Positions 1 to 10,525 are shown, counted from the first letter of the stretch. The stretch: 64,000 bases of DNA from Bacteroidota bacterium (GCA_023409975.1 JAEYQO010000115.1:1-64000), one strand, 5' to 3'. The notes: a model not told the origin generated them from the sequence alone. Made by a program: numbers and translations.

Positions 1-122
1 GGGTCAACATCCCGGAATAGGAAGCATCGGACCCAAGGGGAAAGCGCCAACAAGGTGGGTCAACATGATCCGGAATGGTGGGTCAACATGATCCAGAACG
101 GTGGGTCAACATGGTCCGGAAT
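1..122. mobile_element. End of an IS21-like insertion sequence (tandem terminal repeats)
   Basis: Three 23-bp direct repeats lie back to back at 54-76, 77-99 and 100-122. Each begins GGTGGGTCAACATG and differs from the others at only a few bases. A shorter, diverged copy starts at position 1. Multiple terminal repeats of this look are typical of IS21-family (istA/istB) elements in Bacteroidota; I recognise the pattern but could not search for it. The transposase genes would lie left of the window. The last repeat runs directly into the mcrC reading frame, so the element appears to have inserted there, with a junction near 122/123. The family call is inference; the repeats are seen directly. 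Confidence 0.7.
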
Positions 123-1272
123 TTACAGGATATTTCAAATGTTCGTAGACTTTATGCATTCTTGAATATCCACTCAGCTGCCTTGCATCATCAAGCACAG
201 TACTATTTAAATAGCGGGGTTTATACTTTGCATCAATTACCATCGGGGGACTAAGAAGTAGATAATCTAACTCTTTGCTATTGTATGTTGGATGATAAAG
301 TAATTTATCACTAAACTGATCTTTAAGTAAACCTAAAACATATAGTTCAAAAAGCTTACTCATATCTATCCAAAATGGATGAGTTGAAACAGTCTTCTTT
401 TCTACATTGGAAATGTTGTATCCATACCTTTTCAAAATGAGCCTTGCCAATCGAATTGCTTCCCCATACTCTTTGTAAAATGGATTTGATCTACCGTGTT
501 TTACTTCATTGATATCTACATCTTCTGAGACGGTTTCAAAAGCTGGTAAAATAAAATTAAAGAGGTTTTGTATGTACGCATCTGAACTAATTGTAGCATA
601 ATTTGGAAGATACCTTTTAATAAAAGACACCGTTAGTTTAAGCACTCTGTTCTCTAAACCGTTCACCCCAAATTCTTCAAAACTGCAGATGGTATTCAGG
701 TTTTTGCTCTTGAAGATATTTTCCTTCAAAGTTCTACCTACAAGCACTTTCCCTTTCACCCTGCCATTGATATTATGAGTGACTTTGTAGTACGATTTTT
801 TTAAGCCCTTTCTGACAATAATCTTTACTAAACTAAGAAACTGAACGATTAGCAAAGGTGTCAGCAAATCCTGTTTCTGTTCAATCTGAATTTGAGGCTT
901 ATCCCATTTAACTTCAAACAATTCAGTTAGCTCGTTGCCAATATCCTGATACCGCAGGCAATGAAAAAGCATCTTTATAAAATCTGTTTCTTTTGCTGAG
1001 CTGCTATCAAGACAATTTTCATCATCTGCAATTTTAGTATTAAGCTTTGGTGCGACGTAGATTGCATGGTCCTTTCCAATCCAGTCTACACCTATGTAAT
1101 AGTTAGTATGGAGTGTGTTATCCTTTCGGATCTGAACACATTTCTTCTCCGGGTTTCCTAAAAAAAATATCTCTTGTTGTAATGTAGCAACATTTATTCC
1201 CACCGGGATGGGTTCACCATCCGGATATTTATGATGCTCAGTAAGTAAATCAAAAAGAAAATTACTCTTCAA
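106..1272 (-). pseudogene. mcrC: McrC-family nuclease subunit, C-terminus cut off by IS element
   Basis: McrC is the PD-(D/E)XK nuclease partner of the McrB GTPase in modification-dependent restriction. The frame keeps an N-terminal DUF2357-like/McrC region and the nuclease core: a conserved HPFWIDMSKLFELYV helix, then ELDYLLL and VIDAKYK, which supply the catalytic Asp and Lys, then DARQL. After about residue 383 the frame enters the IS21-like repeat and stops at 106-108, so the last strands and helix of the nuclease (perhaps 40-60 residues) are missing. The start is TTG at 1272, overlapping the mcrB stop by 11 bp, which shows translational coupling. It is probably inactive unless the shortened form still folds. 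Homology is by recognised motifs. Confidence 0.8.
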
Positions 1273-3274
1273 TTTTTAAGGCTTTTATTTGCTTCTCTGC
1301 ATCTTGACTTAAAACACCATCTTTTACATATTCAGAAAGTAGCGGCTTTATCTCATACTGTAACTTTAATTCTAATTCAGCCAGTGTGTTAACTAAAAAA
1401 TAGCTGTGACCTAACTGCACATCTTTTGCTTTGAAGTCAGACTGCAGATAAACAGGCTTGTCTAAGGTTTGCTCCTCATTGAACAATTTTGAAACCTGCA
1501 AATACAAAGTTTTCGCTTTTGCTTTAAGTGTCGGATCAGAGATTACATCATCGATAGCTGCGTCGGTTGGGAGAATATCAACAAATGCAAACCTTCTTTT
1601 GATGGCATAGTCAATATGTCCTACGCTTCTATCCGCTGTATTCATCGTCCCAATTATGAACAGGTTATTAGGAAGCTTCAATGTCCGGTTTCCTTCGATT
1701 GTCATATCATCTAATTTCAAAGGATACATACTTTCCACAATGTTCTCATTGGGTTTATCAGGATCATATCGATACTCCAAAGCATAAATTAGTTCACCTA
1801 ACACCGAGGGTAGGTTTGCCCTATTTATTTCATCAATAATCAGTACGTAGTTAATAGCCTGGTTATCCAATGCCTTTTGTGCAAATGCAGCCAAGGTCTT
1901 ATTCTCTACTTTGTATTCAACCTGACCGACATTATTTGTACTTGCAGTTATTCCTCGTACGAAATCTTCATAGGTATAAGCTGGATGGAATTGAATTAAC
2001 TTTTTTTCACCTAAAGTATCCATCACTTGCACATCATCCAAGCTCACATCATCGTTCTTAATTTTAAACTTGTCGTACAGGTGACCCATGAAGTCAAAGC
2101 TTGATATTTTGCTTGAATACTTAGTCTTGATTGCAATAAATAACTTGTTTATTTTCTCATTAAGCTCTATGTCACTCAATCCTTTCGGGTCAATTTCAAA
2201 AATCTTCGCTATTAGCTTTAAATGATTTTGGCTAAATATCGGGAAGTAATCATCAGGGAAATAGGTGCTTAATATCTTCAATACGAAGCTCTGACGGAAT
2301 ATTGCTGTTGCAGCTTTTGTATCTCTTTTGGTCAAGAGCAACTTTAAAGCAGCTTTAATATCATCAAGCTTTGTTGAAGGCGTTTTATCAGTACTCACAT
2401 AACTCTGCTGGTCTTGACTGTAATAAACACCATATACCGTAGTACCGGCTAACCCGGGAGAAAATCTTCCTAATGTACCCAACTTCTTTTCCAACCAGTA
2501 ACAAAAGCTATCTTGAGAACCCTTTCCCAAGCAGTATGTATCTAACGTCAAGTTTGAAACACTTGCAATAGGAAATGCATCTGTAAACTCTTTTAATAAA
2601 GAAGCCCTATGTTGATTTTTTTCAGCCAAGTCAGGCGTGGACTTGAAAGTCTTTATATACCAATCAACATACTGAAGCGGTGTTAGTTTAACTTCCGATT
2701 TGATCATCTCATCAGCGACTAACTGAGCTAAACGGGTTTTACCAGTCCCCGGAGGACCCTGTAAGATTATCTGTTTCTTATGTTTCAGTATATCAATGTA
2801 TTTCTGCATCTGCTGACGTTTTTTATTTGCTATGTATTCATCCTTGATTTTATCCCAAACTTCATCACAAATCTCAATTGCACCATCCCCAGAATATTCA
2901 ATAATTGTGTCCCGATTTGTATTCGCTTTTGCTTCAAAAGATGGATTGAAATACTTAATCAGTTCAGCCTTGCGACGGTGATAAAACCAATCGGCTTGTT
3001 TACCGGCATCTCCACTGTCTGCATCAAACGGATCTGATGTAATTTCAACAACGCCGAACACTCTGTTATATCCTTCTATAATCACTATCAGGTCGCCTTT
3101 TTTTATTCTATTCCAACGATCTTTGAATTTTAATATATCGCCCTCTTCTTTAGTGTAACCAACAAGCTTTTTACTACCCTCCTTAATAAAGAGGTTTTCA
3201 AAATACATTTTCGTATTACCTGACCCACCGGGTGTAATTTTCATTATCCACATGTCAGGGTTGTATATATTCAT
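1262..3274 (-). CDS. mcrB: McrB-like AAA+ GTPase with N-terminal EVE domain
   Basis: 670 residues. The N-terminus (about 8-115, starting MWIMKITPGG) looks like an EVE/PUA-like domain, which in McrB proteins is thought to read modified bases. A variable middle follows, with the AAA+ motor split around it: Walker A GPPGTGKT near residue 175, FHPAYTYEDFVRG, Walker B with IDEINRANLPSVLGEL, the McrB signature MNTADRS and the arginine-finger region IKRRFAF. Family knowledge: McrB forms GTP-dependent rings that drive McrC cleavage of modified DNA. ATG at 3274 is used; internal ATGs at 3253 and 3244 are alternatives. It sits 15 bp after the Argonaute gene and overlaps mcrC, so it probably belongs to the same transcript. 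Confidence 0.88.
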   Translation of the reverse strand: MNIYNPDMWIMKITPGGSGNTKMYFENLFIKEGSKKLVGYTKEEGDILKFKDRWNRIKKGDLIVIIEGYNRVFGVVEITSDPFDADSGDAGKQADWFYHRRKAELIKYFNPSFEAKANTNRDTIIEYSGDGAIEICDEVWDKIKDEYIANKKRQQMQKYIDILKHKKQIILQGPPGTGKTRLAQLVADEMIKSEVKLTPLQYVDWYIKTFKSTPDLAEKNQHRASLLKEFTDAFPIASVSNLTLDTYCLGKGSQDSFCYWLEKKLGTLGRFSPGLAGTTVYGVYYSQDQQSYVSTDKTPSTKLDDIKAALKLLLTKRDTKAATAIFRQSFVLKILSTYFPDDYFPIFSQNHLKLIAKIFEIDPKGLSDIELNEKINKLFIAIKTKYSSKISSFDFMGHLYDKFKIKNDDVSLDDVQVMDTLGEKKLIQFHPAYTYEDFVRGITASTNNVGQVEYKVENKTLAAFAQKALDNQAINYVLIIDEINRANLPSVLGELIYALEYRYDPDKPNENIVESMYPLKLDDMTIEGNRTLKLPNNLFIIGTMNTADRSVGHIDYAIKRRFAFVDILPTDAAIDDVISDPTLKAKAKTLYLQVSKLFNEEQTLDKPVYLQSDFKAKDVQLGHSYFLVNTLAELELKLQYEIKPLLSEYVKDGVLSQDAEKQIKALKIEE

Positions 3275-3289
3275 TCGCTATTGCTTTTC

Positions 3290-5353
3290 TTATAAAAACC
3301 AAAGATTATTCTTTCCGTAATGGGGTATATCGTTGCCTTCGAAATAAGGAGCTATCTGAGCTACCATTTCGGGGTATTTTATTGTTACCGGCAGATTTTG
3401 TTGCCTTACCGATTTCCAATACATCCTACTGAATTGGTACACCTGGTCAATCAGCTCATTTATGATGTTAACATCTTTGAGCTTTGATTTATCCGTACAG
3501 TCTATTGCCAACTTCACCGGAAACGGATAACCATCAGTTTTGCTCACTGTACTTCCTTCATACCTTGTATTGTTGTAAAGAAGATATTTATTCTCCCCTA
3601 TGTTGATGTAAGTGCCACTTTCTGGCATCAGTTCGGCATAGTCCAAATCAAAGGCAACAATATCTTCAGCTTCAGTTTTGTTGATGGTGATTATGTAAAT
3701 AGGAATTGGGTTGGGTAACTCTAATTCCTGCAATGCTCTTTCAATTGGTTCCAGTTCTTTTTGACTTAATTTTTTGTAGAAGTGGATAATCAACCTGTCA
3801 GGAGATTTGTTCACTGACGCATACTCTTTCACTTTCGACGCAATGCATCCCGCAAGAATATCGGTTTCGTGACGCATGAAATAATCAAAGCTGTTGAAGC
3901 TGCCCAAGTTATTAAAGCTGAACGCACTTCCAATGTATTGAACATCATCCTCTACATGCTTAAATGCTCCAACGCCAACAATTAATTCGTTTTTTATTGG
4001 AGTGTGTAAACGCCAGGGAATGCCATTGAGCTTTGCCAGCATAGCAACCCCAATATTCAAGAGGCTGTACACATAATCGTCGCCCTGCTCTATTACTTTG
4101 TTTGCTTCAATAACTTGTGAGGTAATGTTTCTTTTTAATAGCATTTCTTTTACCCTGTAATACACTTTCCGTTTTTCTTCTTCTTCATCATATTTGCTGT
4201 AAGGAGTAATATAGACGGCTATGTACTTTACTTCAGGATCAAATTTCCGTTCATCAAGTTTGCTTTCAATTTCCGGCAACGGATTGTCTTTATCTACAAA
4301 TACAACACTAAAGCTCTTTTCTGTATGAAGTAACAGCGACGCAAAGTCATATAAGCCTTTGAACCATTTTAATCCCTTTTCAAAATATTGTTTCAACGTT
4401 ACTGCCACTTGAGCATCATCCTTATGCACAATGAAAAACAAATGAATTTTGCTCCAGGGACTTTTTTGAAATGGTTTTAATTTTCGAACATCATATTTTG
4501 GGACCCTTCCTTTCTGGCTATTGCTAAAAGACAAATCATTACTGCTGTCTTTCGTTGTACTTACACTGGCAGGTATCACTTTTATGAAGCCGTTATTATG
4601 AAGCGGAACAACTGCTTTAAATTCATCTGTGTTTAAATAATCGCTGTAAAAGTTTTGGATTTTGCCCCAATACTTATGATACCTGTTTCCCTTCAGCGGT
4701 GCTTCTGTAGGCAATAGCATAGCTCTGCGCAGCTTATTATTCATTATCGGATAAGCTGTGTCATAATCAGGCTCTTCAAATTCAGTCATTGCATCGTACT
4801 TGAAAAGACTATTGTTCTGAAGTATCCAGTTGAAATTTGTCGGCGATACATCAGTGATCATTTCAGACACACTTTTCTTTAGTACTCTTGCTTTGCCATC
4901 ATAGGAAACAAGCAACACGGGGTAATTGGAAACTGTTCTTAACTGAACTCTCAGGGAGAAACGTTCATAGATATTGAACAACTGCGCTTTGTCTTCGGAA
5001 GGAAGCCAAACCACTGTTTCATTTATGAAACCTTGCTTTGCTATCATTCCTTTCACCTTCTTGAAGAAGTGAAAGATTTTACGATTGTAGTATTTCTTTA
5101 CAAGATCTGCATTGTCATTTGGAAGGTCAATCAGCAAAGGTGTAAAGCCCTCGTTCTGATAATCAAAGGTTGTATAAATAAACTCTGTTCCCTCTACCTC
5201 AATGCCCGGGAAAATATCTTCGACTTCATGGGGAAACTGTGACCAGTGTAGCCGGTGGCAGAAACCATTTTCCTCTTTGTTGAAGTAAAACGTTTGAGGT
5301 TCTCTAGGGAAATCAAACGTAAGAATGTTGAAGAAATAATTCTTTGTAGGCAT
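3290..5353 (-). CDS. Long prokaryotic Argonaute, catalytically inactive PIWI
   Basis: 687 residues. The C-terminal half reads as MID-PIWI: YIAVYITPYSK near 377, VYYRVKEMLLKRNITSQVI near 397-415, the PIWI hallmark KLNGIPWRL near 441, and the terminal VKLAIDCTD and YQFSRMYWKSV. The DEDX tetrad is broken: where the first Asp belongs the sequence is ELIVGVGAF, and the usual HRDG strand is RLIIHFYKK. It should therefore bind a guide and target without cutting. The N-terminal 300 residues are poorly conserved and could hold N and PAZ-like parts. It lies 10 bp downstream of the helicase-nuclease gene. DdmE, the inactive pAgo of the DdmDE plasmid-removal system, has a similar size and partner; equivalence is inference. 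Confidence 0.85.
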   Translation of the reverse strand: MPTKNYFFNILTFDFPREPQTFYFNKEENGFCHRLHWSQFPHEVEDIFPGIEVEGTEFIYTTFDYQNEGFTPLLIDLPNDNADLVKKYYNRKIFHFFKKVKGMIAKQGFINETVVWLPSEDKAQLFNIYERFSLRVQLRTVSNYPVLLVSYDGKARVLKKSVSEMITDVSPTNFNWILQNNSLFKYDAMTEFEEPDYDTAYPIMNNKLRRAMLLPTEAPLKGNRYHKYWGKIQNFYSDYLNTDEFKAVVPLHNNGFIKVIPASVSTTKDSSNDLSFSNSQKGRVPKYDVRKLKPFQKSPWSKIHLFFIVHKDDAQVAVTLKQYFEKGLKWFKGLYDFASLLLHTEKSFSVVFVDKDNPLPEIESKLDERKFDPEVKYIAVYITPYSKYDEEEEKRKVYYRVKEMLLKRNITSQVIEANKVIEQGDDYVYSLLNIGVAMLAKLNGIPWRLHTPIKNELIVGVGAFKHVEDDVQYIGSAFSFNNLGSFNSFDYFMRHETDILAGCIASKVKEYASVNKSPDRLIIHFYKKLSQKELEPIERALQELELPNPIPIYIITINKTEAEDIVAFDLDYAELMPESGTYINIGENKYLLYNNTRYEGSTVSKTDGYPFPVKLAIDCTDKSKLKDVNIINELIDQVYQFSRMYWKSVRQQNLPVTIKYPEMVAQIAPYFEGNDIPHYGKNNLWFL

Positions 5354-5363
5354 GGGCAGTATT

Positions 5364-8300
5364 TTATTGTTTTAATACATCAGCCAATTCTTCTATGTTT
5401 TTATGAATGTCTTTATGGGTTACAGTAATCACTCTGTAACCTAATTTTTTCAGCTTTGACCTCTTTCTTTCATCATCTAACACTACATGTTCTTTATCAT
5501 GGTCTGGTCCGTCAACAAAAACACATATTTTAGGATTGAAATAGAAATCGGCTTCGGCAATTGGCTCATCATCTTTAAAAATGATTTTATGCACCTGCTC
5601 AGGCATCCTTACTTTCATCGCTTTTAGCTTAACCAGAATTTCCCTCTCTAATGAAGAAAGATTCTGTTGCATAAAAACATCGAATTGAACATTATCATCT
5701 AATGCTGGGGACATTTCATCAGCACTAGCGAGTAGAAGAAAAAATTCTTTTACAGTATTTCTGTCAAATAATCTGTGATCTCTTTGATTGTAGAAATTAC
5801 AAATACAGGAATAACAAGATTTGAGGCATGCACCAGTCAAATCATTTCCAGCCAAGTCGTAGTGTAAAAGTTCAAGTGCTTTAATACTAATCTTTTTTAC
5901 AAGATGAATATCGTTTGCTATAGCAGACAGTGTACCTGTACCACCTTCCGATGTTTCGAATATTATCATCTTCCCATTTTGACCCACAATCGGCTGGTAC
6001 AACGCATTAATTTCATCATCATCCAGATTCAACACGGTGCAGAGTGATTGAACGAATGCATTTAATAACGTCTTTGCAAATACTTCTTCATCACCGACAA
6101 AGCCTTCTGTTAATTGGAGTACTATGACATCATTCTTGGATTCTGTCAATAACGAAACCCCGGTACGGAGTTGACCCTTGTTTAGATTTTTCTCTTTACA
6201 GTGTTCATCCAATTTTGAAAATTGTACCCATTTAAAATTAACAGGGTCAAGGTTGAAACCTATTCGCTGCTCAGCATAATCAGCCATTTGTCCCATATTT
6301 AAATGACGCATTTGAGCACTTCTCTCAAATGTCAGTTTGCAGAAAGGCTTTCCGTTTGACTTAAGCTCTTTTACTATTGCCTTTGACGTAGGTTTATAGC
6401 TATTGATTATCTTGTAACCACCTTTCAACCGTTCTTCTTCATCTGCAGTTATTCTCGTCCTTCTTTCTCCTCTCATCCTCGGAAATTTCAATGCTGCAAT
6501 TGGTCGGTTAGCTTCCCATACTGCTCCACAATTAGGACAATTCGTTGGAAATGGGCTTGTATTTGAAAGTAATTCGATGTGCTCACAGTCTGGACAAACC
6601 GCCGTACTTATGACATTGTTTGGGTCAGTTTCTTTACTTACATACTGAACTGCATATTTTAACCCGCCAAAATACAGTGTGTTATGCGGGGCAAATTCTC
6701 GGATTGCTATATTTTGATCTCGTACCAACTCTTCCTCTTCTTTTTGATGGAGGAACTTTATAGATGTTATTTTTTGAGGGAAAGCATAATTTGGCAGAAA
6801 ACCTACCTGGCTTAAATAGCGATACACATAAAACTCCTCTTTGCCATTCTTTATATTCTCATTTCTTTTTTCAAGAGCCTCTCGCCGGCTTGATAAAACA
6901 AAGTCGTGTGCTTTGTCATCAATTTTCATCTTATTAATTTCCAAGATTTCCTTCAATGATTCTCGGTAATCACTTCGCATTTTATCGAAAGCTCGGTCGA
7001 ATCGGTACACAAACTCATCGAGTTGCTCCTCTACTTCTTTCCACGTTATTTGCTTGTCAGAATTTTCGATTTCCTTGCCAAATGCTTCTCTAATATTTTG
7101 CAGTATCTTTTGCTTATTGTCCTGAACTGCCTTCAATAATGATTCTAGATAACTGTTGATAATTGGAAGCTCATTGTAATCACTAAAATCAATGAAATCC
7201 GAAGGTCGAGCCCATATTTTTTCTGATATTACCTGAAGGACTAAAGAATTAATGTGAGCAGAAAATAAAGAGGTGTTGGCAAGATTGAATCTGGGCACAG
7301 CGATTTTACCTGATACAATTTCTACAGGTCGGCGATAATAATACTGATCGTGAGCACCTCTGCCAGGACCGCTACCACAAAATGTTTGCACAATAGAACC
7401 CTGACCACTTCTTCCCGCCCTTCCTGCTCTTTGCGCATAATTACTTGGGCTCGGAGGAACATTCCTTAAATACACAGAAGACAGTGTTCCTATATCAATT
7501 CCTAACTCCATTGTTGGAGTGGCTACTAAAAATTGAATTTCGGGAGGAGTTTTCTTAAACTTGTTTTCTCTTTCTTTCCTCGTTTGTCCATCTACCTGAC
7601 CAGAATGATCTTCAGAAACAATATTTTCAGAACCATCAAATGGCAAGGTGTACTGATAGTGATAATAGTTGCTCTCCTGTTCAGCTTTACCAAGCGTTCC
7701 TTTGCAAGTTGATTTAAGACAGTAGTTTACCTCGTTCCAGTTGTACTTAGTACCGCACTTCTTACATTCTTGTTTAAACTCCTGTTTGGGAGCCTTCACT
7801 AAAATCATAACAGGGTCGAGGTAGTAAATGTCATGACCTTTGAAGCGTTGCAATGTTACATATCCGATTGATTTGAGGAATGAAATTGTTTCCTGGATTA
7901 AAGAAACGATTTGTGGTGAATGATCAAGCCCAAAGCATTTCTTTATCCAAGTAGTTAATGCTCTTGAGTTATCTAAAGCATGAAATGTAAAATCGCTGTA
8001 TTTGAAAGTGTCTTTATCTGCATTTGTAAATACACCAACATTGGTTTCCTCTACAGCCTCAAATATTCGCTTTTCAGGAGCATAGTTTTGAATGACATTG
8101 ATTGTTTGTTGCCTGAAAGTAGCCCGATCAATCAAGTTTGAATGACCAATAGCCATTTCTCTTCGGAATATTTCTAAAAAGCCTTTGACATAATCATGCA
8201 ACAAGGATTTAGAAATATTATTCAGGAAATCAAATCTTTTAAGTTCCGGCTGATTGAGCGCTTCTTCTAACTGCTCATAACCTACCTCGAGTAAGCCAAC

Positions 8301-10520
8301 ATCCTCGAGATTAATTGAAATAAAACGTTTTGTCCCCCGAATTTCTACATATAGATATGTCTCGAGGTATTCCAGAAATTTGTTTTTGAAAATTCGCCGC
8401 TGTACAAATGGAATATTTGACTCATCGTTAATGATTAATGGATACAGAAGTTTTGGAAGCTCATTAACAGGAATGTAGTCAGGCTGATCTCGCAAGATAT
8501 TATACAAAGCTCTACGGAAATATATCTGGTTGTACCAATGATCCATGTGACCAGCCTGAAAGGCAGCATCCTGCCTGTTATCAGTAAACCCAATCACCTT
8601 TCTTTCGGTCTTTGGAGAGGCGTTTAATGATGCACTCACAATTACATCCGTACCGGTAGCTCTACCAACTGAGTTTAGCTGAAATATTTTGGAGTATTCC
8701 GTAGATGCGCCAGAATGATATGTACGACAGTTTAAACAATATGGCAAAGGCTCTGGTACTAAAGTGCCTTTTTCATACTCATCTTCAAAATAAGGAGTAA
8801 ACCTGTTTTCATTGGAGTCTAACTTACCCAGCAAAGGTTTTCTATCTTTATATTGGCTTTTTAATTCTCTTTTTTTAGGAGTCAGCCAGTTTTCCGGAAG
8901 ATCAGCTAATGTTTCTTTATGCTCTTTAGAATAATAACCTGCGACTCCTTTTGATTTATCATCATTAAAATTCCATGGTGTGGCTTTACCGTTGTCTTTA
9001 TCATAACTAAGACCGTAGTATTCCTGACCGCAGGTTCTGCAAAAATGTAAGGGATATAAAGTCGCTTCCGGTCTTCCTTCTTCTTCGCATTTAGGGCAGG
9101 TTGTTTCACCTGTATCACTCAGGTAACGACATTCATCAATTAAACAACCTTTTAATTCAGAACCCTGGTTGTAAAACGCATGAACTTTAGGTACAAACCT
9201 CGGTACTTCTCTTCCCATACCTGAGATTACCGTACCAGCCATTCCTAATAATAAGCCAGCGTGGATTTCTATCCGGCACTTATCTCTCGATTCATTGGCA
9301 CGATGTACATCTTGATATTCCCGTATAAGTGTTCCCAAATCTTTCACTTCCTTCAAAGACCGCTCAAGAAATGAAAGCAATAAAGAATCCTTTAGTGCTT
9401 CACCTAATCCTTTTCTGTTCAATTCTCCTTTATAGTCAAAGCCCATCACTGCTTTGAATAAAGGCAATGCAGTTTGAATTTTTTCTAATTCAAAAACACT
9501 TAGTTCTTCTTCAGTAATTGTTATGGAACTACTTAACCGTTTGCCATCAAACCAAATTGATTTATCTTCTTCCTCTGTAACCACATTTTCAGGAAGAAAT
9601 TCTTCGCCAAACAACCTGGAAGCAAAACCAGCAACTGCTTCGTTTGATTTATCGTCTGTTTTGTCGCTTACCATGGTTGCCGAAGTACCTATACACAATA
9701 ACTTTCCTTTCGTCTCAGTTTTCTGTTTTAATCTTCTAATCAGGAAGGCAACATCTGCACCTTGTTTGCCGCTGTAAGTATGTATTTCATCGAGTACCAG
9801 GAAACGCAGATTCTCTCTCTTGCCTTCACTAAAAAGGGCATTGTCCTGTATTCTTGTTAGCATTAATTCCAACTGAACGTAGTTGGTAATCAGAATATCT
9901 GGTGGTGTTCTTCTTAATTGCTGACGATCTATAATTTCTGAGTCTTTAGGAACAGCATCATCGCCAAATATTTTTTTATAGGCAGTGAGTGCAGCTCCTC
10001 CTTCTTCCTCTGTATCTCCTGTATATAAGCCAACCTTCAATCCTGAACCTGCTAATTTATTAGCCAATTCCTGGTATTGAGAGTTTGCCAAAGCGTTCAT
10101 TGGATATATAATGATGGCTTTGATACCTGGCAAACCTTTATCTTTTGCGTGGAGGCAATAGTTTACTATGGGTAATTCAAAAGTCAAAGATTTACCAGAA
10201 CCTGTTCCTGTAGTTACTACAAGATTTTTCTCATCTCTGCATGTAATTTCAACTGCTCTTTGCTGGTGTGAATATGGGTCTATTTTGAAGATTTGTTCTG
10301 TAGCTGGATGCAGCCACTTTTTAGCAATCAGTTCTTTAATAGTTAAGCCACTTTTAAAACGCTTTGAGATTTGGATAATGGGTTCTTGCCAAAGCATTTG
10401 CCTATTTGCAACTGCATTTGCAACAAAGGCTTCAATTTCTTTATTCTTAAAAACCTGAAAGGTTTTGATAAATGAGTAATACTGGCTTTTTACTTCCTGG
10501 TATATTTTGAAAGGATCCAT
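5364..10520 (-). CDS. Giant SF2 helicase (YprA/DruE/DrmA-like) with DUF1998 and C-terminal nuclease domain
   Basis: 1718 residues. Order of parts: Q-motif-like PYSHQQRA (about 82), Walker A TTGTGSGKS (103-111), YPMNALANSQ, TNYVQLELML, DEIH (244-247) and GTSATM; then a Cys-rich insert (CPKC, CRTCGQ, CLNC), a second one (CKKCG, CLKSTCKG), helicase C-terminal TPTMELGIDIG (about 1003) with QRAGRAGR (about 1030), another zinc cluster (CPDC, CPNC), DUF1998 ending in TSEGGTGTL (about 1523) and a Cys quartet around CYSCICNFYNQ, and a C-terminal Vsr/DUF559-like nuclease fold (ADFYFNP, VFVDGPDHD, about 1650-1718). The helicase plus DUF1998 resembles fused DISARM DrmA/DrmB or Druantia DruE; helicase plus nuclease beside an inactive pAgo resembles DdmD. 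Gaps to both neighbours are 5-10 bp. Confidence 0.87.
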   Translation of the reverse strand: MDPFKIYQEVKSQYYSFIKTFQVFKNKEIEAFVANAVANRQMLWQEPIIQISKRFKSGLTIKELIAKKWLHPATEQIFKIDPYSHQQRAVEITCRDEKNLVVTTGTGSGKSLTFELPIVNYCLHAKDKGLPGIKAIIIYPMNALANSQYQELANKLAGSGLKVGLYTGDTEEEGGAALTAYKKIFGDDAVPKDSEIIDRQQLRRTPPDILITNYVQLELMLTRIQDNALFSEGKRENLRFLVLDEIHTYSGKQGADVAFLIRRLKQKTETKGKLLCIGTSATMVSDKTDDKSNEAVAGFASRLFGEEFLPENVVTEEEDKSIWFDGKRLSSSITITEEELSVFELEKIQTALPLFKAVMGFDYKGELNRKGLGEALKDSLLLSFLERSLKEVKDLGTLIREYQDVHRANESRDKCRIEIHAGLLLGMAGTVISGMGREVPRFVPKVHAFYNQGSELKGCLIDECRYLSDTGETTCPKCEEEGRPEATLYPLHFCRTCGQEYYGLSYDKDNGKATPWNFNDDKSKGVAGYYSKEHKETLADLPENWLTPKKRELKSQYKDRKPLLGKLDSNENRFTPYFEDEYEKGTLVPEPLPYCLNCRTYHSGASTEYSKIFQLNSVGRATGTDVIVSASLNASPKTERKVIGFTDNRQDAAFQAGHMDHWYNQIYFRRALYNILRDQPDYIPVNELPKLLYPLIINDESNIPFVQRRIFKNKFLEYLETYLYVEIRGTKRFISINLEDVGLLEVGYEQLEEALNQPELKRFDFLNNISKSLLHDYVKGFLEIFRREMAIGHSNLIDRATFRQQTINVIQNYAPEKRIFEAVEETNVGVFTNADKDTFKYSDFTFHALDNSRALTTWIKKCFGLDHSPQIVSLIQETISFLKSIGYVTLQRFKGHDIYYLDPVMILVKAPKQEFKQECKKCGTKYNWNEVNYCLKSTCKGTLGKAEQESNYYHYQYTLPFDGSENIVSEDHSGQVDGQTRKERENKFKKTPPEIQFLVATPTMELGIDIGTLSSVYLRNVPPSPSNYAQRAGRAGRSGQGSIVQTFCGSGPGRGAHDQYYYRRPVEIVSGKIAVPRFNLANTSLFSAHINSLVLQVISEKIWARPSDFIDFSDYNELPIINSYLESLLKAVQDNKQKILQNIREAFGKEIENSDKQITWKEVEEQLDEFVYRFDRAFDKMRSDYRESLKEILEINKMKIDDKAHDFVLSSRREALEKRNENIKNGKEEFYVYRYLSQVGFLPNYAFPQKITSIKFLHQKEEEELVRDQNIAIREFAPHNTLYFGGLKYAVQYVSKETDPNNVISTAVCPDCEHIELLSNTSPFPTNCPNCGAVWEANRPIAALKFPRMRGERRTRITADEEERLKGGYKIINSYKPTSKAIVKELKSNGKPFCKLTFERSAQMRHLNMGQMADYAEQRIGFNLDPVNFKWVQFSKLDEHCKEKNLNKGQLRTGVSLLTESKNDVIVLQLTEGFVGDEEVFAKTLLNAFVQSLCTVLNLDDDEINALYQPIVGQNGKMIIFETSEGGTGTLSAIANDIHLVKKISIKALELLHYDLAGNDLTGACLKSCYSCICNFYNQRDHRLFDRNTVKEFFLLLASADEMSPALDDNVQFDVFMQQNLSSLEREILVKLKAMKVRMPEQVHKIIFKDDEPIAEADFYFNPKICVFVDGPDHDKEHVVLDDERKRSKLKKLGYRVITVTHKDIHKNIEELADVLKQ

Positions 10521-10525
10521 ATTAA

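Noticed and set aside
5364..10520. Calling the giant helicase DruE and the system Druantia
   Set aside because: The domain layout is similar, but no DruA-D, DruH or DruM/F/G partners were recognised; the neighbours point elsewhere.
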